NCBI GenBank assembly: GCA_031292465.1
Contig: JARLHB010000333.1
Coordinates: forward strand, 1-22,157
Direction: 5' to 3'
Length of the DNA: 22,157 nucleotides
Source: Ignavibacteriaceae bacterium
GTDB taxonomy: Bacteria; Bacteroidota; Ignavibacteria; Ignavibacteriales; Ignavibacteriaceae
Position 1 is the stretch's first letter. Every line of letters begins with the position of its first letter. This document shows, piece after piece, positions 15,488 to 22,157 of this stretch. Position numbers and translations under genes: made by a program. The notes below the pieces were generated by a model. It did no database searches and was not told where the DNA came from. It saw only the letters and a program-made list of their open reading frames with translations.

Positions 15488-16243
15488 CTATTTGGAAAAT
15501 TTATATACATATTGAATAACACCTGTTGAATTGCCGTCATTATCAAACCGGTTTTCTTCGATTATATTATCATTTTCATCATATTTGTAAATTGATTTTG
15601 AAACAAGGTTATCACTTGAATCATAACTCAATGATTCAATTTTATCACCATTTGAATCATAGGTGGTAATAATTTTGAATTCAAGTACTCCGCCTTTATC
15701 ATACCACAAATCTTCGGTAAGGTTGCCTTTGTCATCATATTTATACAAATAATATTTTTCCAGTTCCCCGTTGTTGTTGTACCTGGAAGCTCTTATTTTA
15801 TTACCGTATTTATTATACTCATATATGTATTTCTTATCAGGCTGGCCTTTGGAATCATACCTTACAGTTTCGGTCCTGAAACCTTTGTTATCATACTTAT
15901 ACTCATATTTCTGATCAACTTTGCCATCCTTTGTATAAAAAACTGCCGAAGTCATAAATCCATCTGGATTGTATTTTATTATTGATAGTTTTTGCCCGTT
16001 AGCCAGCTTTCCTCTTGAATTATATACAAACTGGATTTTATCAACAGAAATAATTTTCTGAGATTTAACAGAACTTCTTTCTTCCAGATCCAGGTTTTTA
16101 ATTTCAGGCGGTTTTGGTTTTTCTTCAACAACAACTACAGGTTTAGGTTTCTCTACCTTAACTATTTTAGGCGCTGAAGAACAGCCGCTAAACAACAAAA
16201 TTAAAACCAGAATTGTTGAAGCTAAAACAATTCCTTTTTTCAT
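15488..16243 (-). CDS. Lipoprotein with six YD-like repeats
   Basis: 251 aa. The signal peptide ends in the lipobox LFSGC, followed by a proline/lysine/valine-rich linker (KPKPVVVVEEKPKPP) that could span the periplasm or peptidoglycan. From about residue 88 there are six head-to-tail units of 26 residues (the last 27) with pattern YxYDxxGNxxxxxxYDxxGxxxx, for example KYYLYKYDDKGNL then TEDLWYDKGGVLE. The units resemble RHS/YD repeats, which form beta-hairpin strips, but there is no RHS core or toxin domain. GGAG lies seven bases before ATG 16243. It is probably co-transcribed with the MORN-type lipoprotein gene upstream. Binding partner unknown. Confidence 0.75.
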   Translation of the reverse strand: MKKGIVLASTILVLILLFSGCSSAPKIVKVEKPKPVVVVEEKPKPPEIKNLDLEERSSVKSQKIISVDKIQFVYNSRGKLANGQKLSIIKYNPDGFMTSAVFYTKDGKVDQKYEYKYDNKGFRTETVRYDSKGQPDKKYIYEYNKYGNKIRASRYNNNGELEKYYLYKYDDKGNLTEDLWYDKGGVLEFKIITTYDSNGDKIESLSYDSSDNLVSKSIYKYDENDNIIEENRFDNDGNSTGVIQYVYKFSK

Positions 16244-16335
16244 TTTTAAGCTCCGATGCTTTTTACTATATATATTACCTTAACAATGCTGGTAAATTAT
16301 TATCTAAAAGATAAGATAAAAACGTTAAAAATATT

Positions 16336-16869
16336 CTAATTCTTATTTTTTATAAGTTCGCCGTCTTTGAATTTCTTTACAACAGATATTTTTCCATTCT
16401 CTTCATAAGTTAACCATTTGCCGTCTCTTTTACCAGACACATATTCTCCCTTCTCTCTAACTTTTCCATCCTGGAAATACCAAACCCACAAGCCTTGCGG
16501 CATATCATTTTTAAAATCACCTTCGCTCTCAACTTGTGAGTTTTCATAAAAATATTTCCAATGGCCTTCATTCTTATTATTAACCATTTGCCCGGATATC
16601 TGCGGTTTACCTTCCAAATATGATATTTTCATTTCGCCCTGTTTAACTCCATTAACAACATCATATTCTATTATTCTACCCTTTAATACGGCTTTTTCCC
16701 TGCCTGTATAGGGAACGTTACTTCCGGACTTATATAAGAGCCCATTCATCTTTATTAAATCAGTTCTATTGTTTTTATTTTTTGTACAAGAAGATAGCGC
16801 TACCAAAGCACACATAAAAAATATAACCGGTATTCCCGTCAGAGCCATTTTGAAAAAGTATTTCTTCAT
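16336..16869 (-). CDS. Lipoprotein with MORN_2-type repeats
   Basis: 177 aa. It has a hydrophobic signal segment and the lipobox LSSC, then a short polar linker and at least four consecutive units of about 24 residues, each opening G-x-W/M-x-x-Y and containing a GxVxxxGxY-like turn (GHWKYFYENSQVESEGDF, GLWVWYFQDGKVREKGEY, GKWLTYEENGKISVVKKF). This matches the MORN_2 / YwqK-like repeat seen in many Bacteroidota lipoproteins. YwqK itself is annotated as an antitoxin in some databases, but nothing here supports a toxin-antitoxin role: no toxin is adjacent and the protein is exported. The gap to the YD-repeat gene is 92 bp. Confidence 0.75.
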   Translation of the reverse strand: MKKYFFKMALTGIPVIFFMCALVALSSCTKNKNNRTDLIKMNGLLYKSGSNVPYTGREKAVLKGRIIEYDVVNGVKQGEMKISYLEGKPQISGQMVNNKNEGHWKYFYENSQVESEGDFKNDMPQGLWVWYFQDGKVREKGEYVSGKRDGKWLTYEENGKISVVKKFKDGELIKNKN

Positions 16870-16940
16870 GAAAAGCCTGGAAATTAAAAAGTTTATTTAT
16901 TCAAACGGATGTTATTAATGCAAACGACAAATAAATCAAT

Positions 16941-16957
16941 TTACATTTGAAATGTAA
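16941..16957 (-). terminator. Possible terminator downstream of the HIT gene
   Basis: TTACATT pairs with AATGTAA across a TGA loop, forming a 7-bp AT-rich stem about 55 bases past the HIT stop on the minus strand, followed by ATTGATTTATTTG. The stem is weak and the T-run is imperfect. Confidence 0.3.
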
Positions 16958-17011
16958 GAAAAGAAGAGCATAGTTGTGACATTATACTTGTGTTTTAAAG
17001 GATAAACAGGT

Positions 17012-17512
17012 TTACTTTAACTTTGAATATGCCTGAAGCAATTTCTTTTTTGTGTCAAGCAGGTCCTGGGAAATTACCTTAACTTCTCCAAGCACAGGCA
17101 TAAAATTAGTATCCCCGTTCCACCGCGGTACGATATGAAAATGTATATGTTCGTCTAAGCCCGCGCCGCTTACTTTGCCAAGATTAGCCCCGAGGTTAAA
17201 ACCTTCGGGGCTTGAAATAATCTTTAATGCCTTTTCGGCTAATTGAAGCTTCTGCATAATTTCGGCATTTTCTTCAGGTGTGAAAGAAGAGAAATCGCTT
17301 GTATGCCTGATGGGTACAATCATCAGATGGCCATTATTATAAGGATACAAATTAAGTACTGTAAAAGTATATTTCCCTTTTTCAACAAGAAGATTTTCAG
17401 GGTCACTAACTTCTAATCCTGCAGTTCTGCAAAGGACGCACTCATTTGAATTATCTTTATCCTTAATAGAATCTATGTATTGAGACCGCCAGGGCGACCA
17501 TAGCTTATTCAT
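17012..17512 (-). CDS. HIT family nucleotide phosphorylase/hydrolase (Ap4A phosphorylase-like)
   Basis: 166 aa. The histidine triad is HIHFHIVPRW, with H122, H124 and H126; H124 is the expected nucleophile. The N-terminus LWSPWRSQYI, followed by CVLC (25-28, a possible zinc site), and the segments VLNLYPYNNGHLMIVP and GFNLGANLGKVSGAGLDEH match the family of mycobacterial Rv2613c, an Ap4A phosphorylase. Likely substrates are diadenosine polyphosphates or nucleotidylated adducts formed by aminoacyl-tRNA synthetases under stress. The gene lies 24 bp downstream of the EF-G-like gene, with GAAAGA as a ribosome site before ATG 17512, so the two are almost certainly co-transcribed. The exact substrate is inferred. 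Confidence 0.9.
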   Translation of the reverse strand: MNKLWSPWRSQYIDSIKDKDNSNECVLCRTAGLEVSDPENLLVEKGKYTFTVLNLYPYNNGHLMIVPIRHTSDFSSFTPEENAEIMQKLQLAEKALKIISSPEGFNLGANLGKVSGAGLDEHIHFHIVPRWNGDTNFMPVLGEVKVISQDLLDTKKKLLQAYSKLK

Positions 17513-17536
17513 ATTCTTTCATCCGTAAATTTAATG

Positions 17537-19630
17537 CTAATGCCCTTCTTCTCTGGACTTATTATACTCATCAATTATTTTCTGCTCAACTTCTTTAGGT
17601 ATTTCTTCATAATGGGAGAAATCTCTTTTATGAACTCCTCTTCCCGAAGTTAAACTGCGCAAAGTAGAAGAATATTTATACAATTCAGCCAAAGGTACTT
17701 GTGCTTTTATTACCTGGAAATGTCCGTCTGAATCCATACCAAGTATTTTACCACGCCGGCTTGAAATATCACCCATTACATCGCCCATATATTCCTCAGG
17801 TACGGTAACTGTAACAATATATATAGGTTCAAGTAAAATTGGTTTTGCTTCCTGGAAGCCTTTCCTAAAGCCCTGTGCTGCTGCAATTTTAAAAGACATT
17901 TCATCAGAATCAACAGGATGGAAGGTTCCGTCAAATAAAGTAACCCTTACGTCCACAACCTTATTGCCTGATATTACACCTTTTTGCATAGTATCAACAA
18001 TACCTTTTTCAATTGCAGGTATAAACCTGCCGGGTACAACTCCGCCTACTATTGCGTTAACAAACTCAAATCCTTTTCCACGCGGCAATGGTTCAATTTT
18101 AAAATGAACATGCCCATACTGGCCGCGCCCGCCGGATTGCTTCTTATGTTTATACTCAACGTCTTCCACTTTGCCTTTTATAGCTTCGCGGTATGGAACT
18201 TTGGGTTCAACAAGATCTACTTCAACACTGTATCTTTCTTTCAGTCTTTTTACAGCTAAAGCCAGTTGAAGTTCCCCCTGGCCTGAAATAATTGTTTGTG
18301 CAATTTCGGGATCGAACTTAACCGAGAATGAAGGATCTTCCTCATGCAATGTGTGAAGTCCGGTAGCAATTTTATCTTCGTCTCCCTTTGACTTAGGTAT
18401 AATTGCACTATTTATAGCCTGTTCGGGGAACACAATGGGTTTTATTAATACAGATAAATTTTTTGAAGTAAGTGTATTGTTTGTATGCGTATCCTTTAAT
18501 TTAACAACTGCTCCCAAATCGCCTGCCAGTACTTTTGTAACATCCGTCCTGTTATGCCCGTTTAAAATCGAAAGCTGGCTTAAACGTTCGGTTTTACCAT
18601 TGTTTTCATTTATAAGATCCAGGCCTGCAACAGCTGTACCAGAAAAGACTTTGAATAATGAAAGTTCACCAACATGCTGTTCTGAAATAGTCTTAAATAT
18701 AAATAAGACAACTTCGCCGGAAGCATCTGGTTTTACAAGCACTTTATTTTTACTGTCCTTTAATAAAGCTTCCTCTCCGCCTTTATCTGCGGGCGATGGG
18801 AAATACTTAGAAACAAAATCTAAAAAGTTGTTTACACCAACAGCTTTAATTGAAGAGATTGCAAATACGGAAGTAAGATTTCCTTTTGAAACAGCAATTT
18901 TAAGTCCGGCTTCAATATCTTCATTAGAAAGAGTGCCTTCTTCAAAATACTTGTTCATAAGCTCTTCGGTTGTTTCTGCAACCTTTTCCATAAGTTCTGT
19001 TCTATAAGTCTCGGCAGTTTCTTTCAGGTTATCCGGAATGTCTGTAACATTAACTTTCTTACTGCCTGCATCACCATACTGGTAAGCTTTCATACTTAAA
19101 ACATCAACAACAGTATTAAAACTTAGCCCTTCATTTACCGGGAAAGTTAACACTATTGCATTGTTCGATATCCTGTCTTTTACCTGCTGTAAAGTTTTGT
19201 TAAAGTCAGAATGTTCATTGTCAACTTTGTTAATTAAAACTGACATAGGTAAATTCAGCTCTTCAGAAAAGTGGGCTGCATTTTCAGAACCGACTTCAAC
19301 GCCCTCAGCAGACTTTAATATCATGACGGAGGTATCTGCAACTCTTAAGGCAGCTTTAACGTCGCCCTGAAAATCGGAGTACCCGGGAGTATCAAGTATA
19401 TTAATTTTAACATTGTTCCATTCGAGGTGAAGAAGAGAAGATGAGATTGATATTTTTTTTTCTATTTCATTAGGAGAGTAATCGGAAGTAGTAGTTCCTT
19501 CAGCAATATTGCCAATTCTGTTTATTTCGCCGGAAGTGTATAAAAATATTTCTGAGAGCGAGGTTTTTCCACTTCCTCCATGACCGATTAAAGCGATATT
19601 TCGTACTGATTCAGCGCCATATTCTTTCAA
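17537..19630 (-). CDS. Elongation factor G-like translational GTPase (EF-G2 type)
   Basis: 697 aa with the full EF-G layout: G domain, domain II, domains III-V, and the domain IV signature SGGRGQYGHVHF. The P-loop is GHGGSGKTS (16-24) instead of the canonical GHVDAGKT. The G3 motif is DTPGYSDF, with tyrosine Y84 where ordinary EF-G has the GTPase-activating histidine, and G4 is NKVD (134-137). These differences place it in the EF-G-like/EF-G2 branch found besides the main fusA; members studied in other bacteria do not simply replace EF-G. The start is TTG 19630, fixed by AAGGAGG seven bases upstream. It is the third gene of a YtxH - DUF948 - EF-G-like - HIT run, without the ribosomal protein genes that flank true fusA. 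Confidence 0.92.
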   Translation of the reverse strand: MKEYGAESVRNIALIGHGGSGKTSLSEIFLYTSGEINRIGNIAEGTTTSDYSPNEIEKKISISSSLLHLEWNNVKINILDTPGYSDFQGDVKAALRVADTSVMILKSAEGVEVGSENAAHFSEELNLPMSVLINKVDNEHSDFNKTLQQVKDRISNNAIVLTFPVNEGLSFNTVVDVLSMKAYQYGDAGSKKVNVTDIPDNLKETAETYRTELMEKVAETTEELMNKYFEEGTLSNEDIEAGLKIAVSKGNLTSVFAISSIKAVGVNNFLDFVSKYFPSPADKGGEEALLKDSKNKVLVKPDASGEVVLFIFKTISEQHVGELSLFKVFSGTAVAGLDLINENNGKTERLSQLSILNGHNRTDVTKVLAGDLGAVVKLKDTHTNNTLTSKNLSVLIKPIVFPEQAINSAIIPKSKGDEDKIATGLHTLHEEDPSFSVKFDPEIAQTIISGQGELQLALAVKRLKERYSVEVDLVEPKVPYREAIKGKVEDVEYKHKKQSGGRGQYGHVHFKIEPLPRGKGFEFVNAIVGGVVPGRFIPAIEKGIVDTMQKGVISGNKVVDVRVTLFDGTFHPVDSDEMSFKIAAAQGFRKGFQEAKPILLEPIYIVTVTVPEEYMGDVMGDISSRRGKILGMDSDGHFQVIKAQVPLAELYKYSSTLRSLTSGRGVHKRDFSHYEEIPKEVEQKIIDEYNKSREEGH

Positions 19631-19678
19631 GAGAATTCCTCCTTAAATACTAGGTGAGATTATCGAATAAGTTTTTGG

Positions 19679-20065
19679 TTATTTTCTTCTGTAGGCATTC
19701 CAAAAGGCACTTATCCCGTTAGCTATTGCAGAGAAGCCTTTGATAAAGTCCAATACAGGGCCTTCAAACCCTCTCCTTATTTTTTCTTCTAAATCCAAAA
19801 TAGTATCCACCCTGTTGTTAACTTTGGTAACAATATTTCTTGTAACCATAAGCTGATCATCAGCGGATTCCGAAAGTTGATTCAATTTCTCGCTTAAATT
19901 TGTTGCAGAAGCAATTAACGGCTTCATCTCCATTGTTAAATCTTTCATTTCTGTTTCTATGTCTTTAACAGTCCTGGAGATTCTGCTTAGAAATACAACC
20001 AATGCTATACATAATACAGAAGCTGATGCAAGCAAAATAAAATACATAACCGCAATTAGATTCAT
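19679..20065 (-). CDS. DUF948-like membrane-anchored coiled-coil protein
   Basis: 128 aa. One N-terminal transmembrane helix (YFILLASASVLCIALVVFL, about residues 8-26) is followed by a long charged helical region with heptad-like spacing (VKDIETEMKDLTMEMKPLI) and a short hydrophobic tail (FIKGFSAIANGISAFW) before RRK. The layout fits DUF948, a family of small membrane proteins often next to YtxH proteins and linked to general stress in Gram-positives; function is unproven. It begins 18 bp after the YtxH-like gene and is followed after 48 bp by the EF-G-like gene. Confidence 0.75.
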   Translation of the reverse strand: MNLIAVMYFILLASASVLCIALVVFLSRISRTVKDIETEMKDLTMEMKPLIASATNLSEKLNQLSESADDQLMVTRNIVTKVNNRVDTILDLEEKIRRGFEGPVLDFIKGFSAIANGISAFWNAYRRK

Positions 20066-20083
20066 AATTATATTCTATATTTA

Positions 20084-20497
20084 TTAAGCATTCTTTGAGC
20101 TTTTATAAGCATCAACGCCGGCTTTAACTGCATCTTTTAGCCTGCCGCTTTCATTTTCAAGATTTTCTTTACCGGTATTTATTGCAGATGAAGCTTTTAC
20201 TTTTGCTTCGCCAAATACTTTTTCCGCATCCTTAAGAAGCTCTTCCGATTTAAGTTTTGCATCGCTGATTAACTTTTCGGATTTCTTCTTGCCCTCATTA
20301 ATCATATCTTTTGCTTTATCTTTGGCTTCAGCAATATACTTTTCTGCTTCACCCAAATATTCATCTGCTTTTTCCTTAATATCTCCTCTTAATTCTTTAC
20401 CGCTTTTAGGAGCATAAAGTAATGCTAAAACTGCACCAATAGCTCCGCCGGCAAGAAAACCAATTAACAAACCTTTGCCAACATTATTTTCAGACAT
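20084..20497 (-). CDS. YtxH-like stress protein with lysine/alanine-rich coiled coil
   Basis: 137 aa from ATG 20497, chosen over ATG 20503 because AAGGAG at 20504-20509 is six bases from 20497 but directly abuts 20503. A glycine-rich hydrophobic helix (GLLIGFLAGGAIGAVLALLY) and the signature APKSGKELR identify the YtxH domain. The rest is a long amphipathic helix with repeated KAKDxIxEGKKKSE-type units, reminiscent of LEA or apolipoprotein-like proteins. Homologues are described as general stress proteins. It is the first gene of the run leading to DUF948, EF-G-like and HIT genes. Confidence 0.82.
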   Translation of the reverse strand: MSENNVGKGLLIGFLAGGAIGAVLALLYAPKSGKELRGDIKEKADEYLGEAEKYIAEAKDKAKDMINEGKKKSEKLISDAKLKSEELLKDAEKVFGEAKVKASSAINTGKENLENESGRLKDAVKAGVDAYKSSKNA

Positions 20498-20548
20498 GAC
20501 CATCTCCTTTTTTAATCAATTAATCTTATTAGTTAAAATAACAAGCAC

Positions 20549-20568
20549 CTTTCTGAAAATCAAGAAAG
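20549..20568 (-). terminator. Weak hairpin downstream of icd
   Basis: CTTTCT (20549-20554) pairs with AGAAAG (20563-20568), followed on the minus strand by the T-rich GTGCTTGTTATTTTAA. A 6-bp stem with an 8-base loop is marginal. It may partly separate icd from the YtxH run. Confidence 0.25.
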
Positions 20569-20611
20569 TAACCTTTACCTTCCTAATATTTTTCAGTTTT
20601 TTTTAACCGGC

Positions 20612-21862
20612 TTACTTCATATTTTTAATTATTTCCGCCGCAAATTCAGATGATTTAACTTCTTTAGCGCCTTTCATCTGTCGTGCAAAGTCATAAGTAA
20701 CCACTTTTGATTTAATAGTCTTTTTTAATGCTTTTTCGATAATTTTACCAACCTTGCCCCAGCCAATATACTCAAACATCATAACACCGGAAAGTATGAC
20801 CGAACCCGGATTAACCTTATCCTGGCCTGCATATTTTGGCGCTGTACCATGTGTAGCTTCAAATATTGCAGTGCTGTAGCTTAAATTAGCTCCCGGGGCC
20901 ATTCCCAGGCCTCCTACCTGCGCTGCCGCAGCATCGGAAACATAATCACCATTCAGATTAGGGGTTGCAATTACCTCGTATTCGTCCGGCCTAAGCAGCA
21001 GCTGCTGGAACATACTATCGGCAATTCTGTCTTTTATTAAAATTTTCCCTTCGGGCAGCTTGCCGTTATGCTCAGAATAAAGCTCCTCTTCCGTAACTAT
21101 TATATCCCTGAACTCTTCTTTGGCAATTTTATAACCCCACTCTTTAAAGGCGCCTTCAGTAAATTTCATTATATTACCTTTATGCATAAGGGTAACGCTT
21201 TTTTTCTTGTGGTCTCTTGCATATTCAATAGCTTTTTTAACAAGGCGGGCGCTGCCAAATTCACTCATCGGCTTTATACCAATCCCGGAAGGCTTGCGGA
21301 TATTCTTACCGAACCGGGTATTAATAAAATCGATAACCTCATCAGCATCACTTGTACCGGATTTAAATTCTATACCTGAATAAACGTCTTCCGTATTTTC
21401 CCTGTAAATAACAATATCTAATTTTTTGGGATCCTTCATAGGGCTGGGTACGCCGCTGTAATATTTAACCGGCCTTACGCATGCAAACAAATCCAGAAGC
21501 TGTCTTAATGCAACATTAAGGCTCCTGATACCTCCGCCTATAGGAGTAGTAAGCGGGCCTTTAATAGCAACGGTAAATTCTTTAATCGCTTCCACTGTTT
21601 CATCAGGCAGCCATTGGTCTTTGCCGTAAACAGAAAGAGCTTTTTCACCGGCATAAATTTCCATCCAGGAAATTTTCTTTTTCCCGTTAAATGCTTTTTC
21701 CACCGCCGCATCAAAAACCATTTTGGAAGCGCGCCAAATATCCGGGCCTGTACCGTCTCCTTCAATAAAAGCAATAATCGGATTTTTAGGGACTTTTAAT
21801 TTTCCGTTTCTAACCTTAATTTTTTGACCATCTTGTGGAACTACAATTTTTGAATATGCCAT
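20612..21862 (-). CDS. icd: NADP-dependent isocitrate dehydrogenase
   Basis: 416 aa, the same length as the E. coli enzyme, catalysing isocitrate + NADP+ to 2-oxoglutarate + CO2 + NADPH in the TCA cycle. The substrate serine S114 sits in GGGIRSLNVALRQ (S113 in E. coli, the phosphorylation site). YRENTEDVYSGIE carries the catalytic tyrosine, and NLNGDYVSDAAAAQVGG carries metal aspartates. NADP specificity is shown by K343 and Y344 (HGTAPKYAG) together with Y390 and R394, equivalent to K344, Y345, Y391 and R395 of E. coli. AAGGAGA lies just before ATG 21862. The upstream membrane-protein gene ends 15 bp away, suggesting a shared transcript. Confidence 0.96.
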   Translation of the reverse strand: MAYSKIVVPQDGQKIKVRNGKLKVPKNPIIAFIEGDGTGPDIWRASKMVFDAAVEKAFNGKKKISWMEIYAGEKALSVYGKDQWLPDETVEAIKEFTVAIKGPLTTPIGGGIRSLNVALRQLLDLFACVRPVKYYSGVPSPMKDPKKLDIVIYRENTEDVYSGIEFKSGTSDADEVIDFINTRFGKNIRKPSGIGIKPMSEFGSARLVKKAIEYARDHKKKSVTLMHKGNIMKFTEGAFKEWGYKIAKEEFRDIIVTEEELYSEHNGKLPEGKILIKDRIADSMFQQLLLRPDEYEVIATPNLNGDYVSDAAAAQVGGLGMAPGANLSYSTAIFEATHGTAPKYAGQDKVNPGSVILSGVMMFEYIGWGKVGKIIEKALKKTIKSKVVTYDFARQMKGAKEVKSSEFAAEIIKNMK

Positions 21863-21877
21863 ATCCTATCTCCTTAT

Positions 21878-22157
21878 CTAATTTGAAACAGTTTCCACGC
21901 TTATCTTACCAAATCTTTTTTGATAAAATGTTACACTAAATATTCCAATTAATACCGCAAACCAAAGCGTCACTACCCTGATTATGAAAGTGGAAGCAAC
22001 AGCTATGTTCTTCGGGAAGTTATGCTTAATAAGCATAAATGTAAGCGACCCTTCGGTTACACCAAGGCCGCCAGGCAGCATCGTAATAGAACCGACTATA
22101 ATTGCAAACCCATAACTAAATGCAGACCACAAAAAGCTAACTTCTATTTTAAAATTA
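21878..22157 (-). CDS. Flippase-like integral membrane protein, C-terminal part (cut by window edge)
   Basis: The frame stays open to the window end, so the N-terminus lies outside; about 93 residues are visible. Two or three transmembrane segments are seen (SYGFAIIVGSITML and VVTLWFAVLIGIFSVTF), with the signature LPGGLGVTEGSL between them. This matches the last helices of the lysylphosphatidylglycerol synthase transmembrane / UPF0104 (YbhN, AglD-type) family, whose members are thought to handle lipids or lipid-linked sugars. The substrate is unknown. It ends 15 bp before icd. Confidence 0.75.
   Translation of the reverse strand, partial: NFKIEVSFLWSAFSYGFAIIVGSITMLPGGLGVTEGSLTFMLIKHNFPKNIAVASTFIIRVVTLWFAVLIGIFSVTFYQKRFGKISVETVSN

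Noticed and set aside
15488..16243. Tandem repeats that might suggest a CRISPR array
   Set aside because: The repeats are at protein level within one open frame, degenerate in DNA, and without unique spacers or cas genes.
16336..16869. A toxin-antitoxin antitoxin (YwqK-type) label for the MORN_2 protein
   Set aside because: The protein has a signal peptide and lipobox and there is no adjacent toxin gene, so the label would be a name carried over from the repeat family.
18435..19007. A 190-residue open frame on the plus strand
   Set aside because: It lies wholly antisense within the EF-G-like gene, is rich in serine as shadow frames often are, and has no recognisable domain or ribosome site.

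Overview
The window is AT-rich chromosomal DNA with mostly housekeeping and lipid-related genes. It looks like a member of the Bacteroidota/Chlorobiota/Ignavibacteriota supergroup, with Ignavibacteriota as my best guess. The reasons are a DUF4835-type periplasmic protein, several short lipoproteins, a bacterial family B DNA polymerase, frequent TTG starts behind strong AAGGAGG sites, and short GC-rich palindromes scattered between genes. The placement is inferred from gene content, because there is no rRNA in the window. No phage, insertion sequence or CRISPR array is visible.

Layout. 1-691: the cut 5' end of a tRNA-Ala on the minus strand, a decayed tRNA-like copy beside it interrupted by a palindrome, a structured repeat-like element (307-460), and a sharp G-quadruplex motif (564-582). 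692-1096: a small monohaem c-type cytochrome lipoprotein. 1246-4775: a putative sphingolipid/ceramide locus, with an SDR reductase (cerR-like) divergent from serine palmitoyltransferase (spt) and a GNAT-fold acyltransferase (bacterial ceramide synthase-like) downstream. 4913-6913: an exported HEAT-repeat/cyclophilin fusion whose 3' end overlaps by 9 bp that of a convergent DUF4835 gene. 7909-10244: two tandem response regulator-adenylate cyclase paralogues, one of which lacks the transition-state arginine. 10404-13622: DNA polymerase II and a D-amino-acid aminotransferase. 13855-14331: a small lipoprotein of unknown role. 14498-16869: a serine racemase/threonine dehydratase-type PLP enzyme preceded by two repeat-built lipoproteins (YD-like and MORN_2-like). 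17012-20497: a tight YtxH - DUF948 - EF-G-like - HIT (Ap4A phosphorylase-like) run. 20612-22157: NADP isocitrate dehydrogenase and the C-terminus of a flippase-like membrane protein cut by the window edge.

How the genes fit together. The three-gene ceramide locus contains what is needed for the steps serine + acyl-CoA -> 3-ketosphinganine -> N-acylated product -> dihydroceramide, and it is the most coherent pathway in the window. The two cyclases share architecture and are probably co-transcribed. Their active-site residues suggest either a competent/degenerate pair or a heterodimer with one full catalytic site. The YtxH-to-HIT run looks like a stress- or translation-related operon. The other neighbours share strand and spacing but no clear common function.
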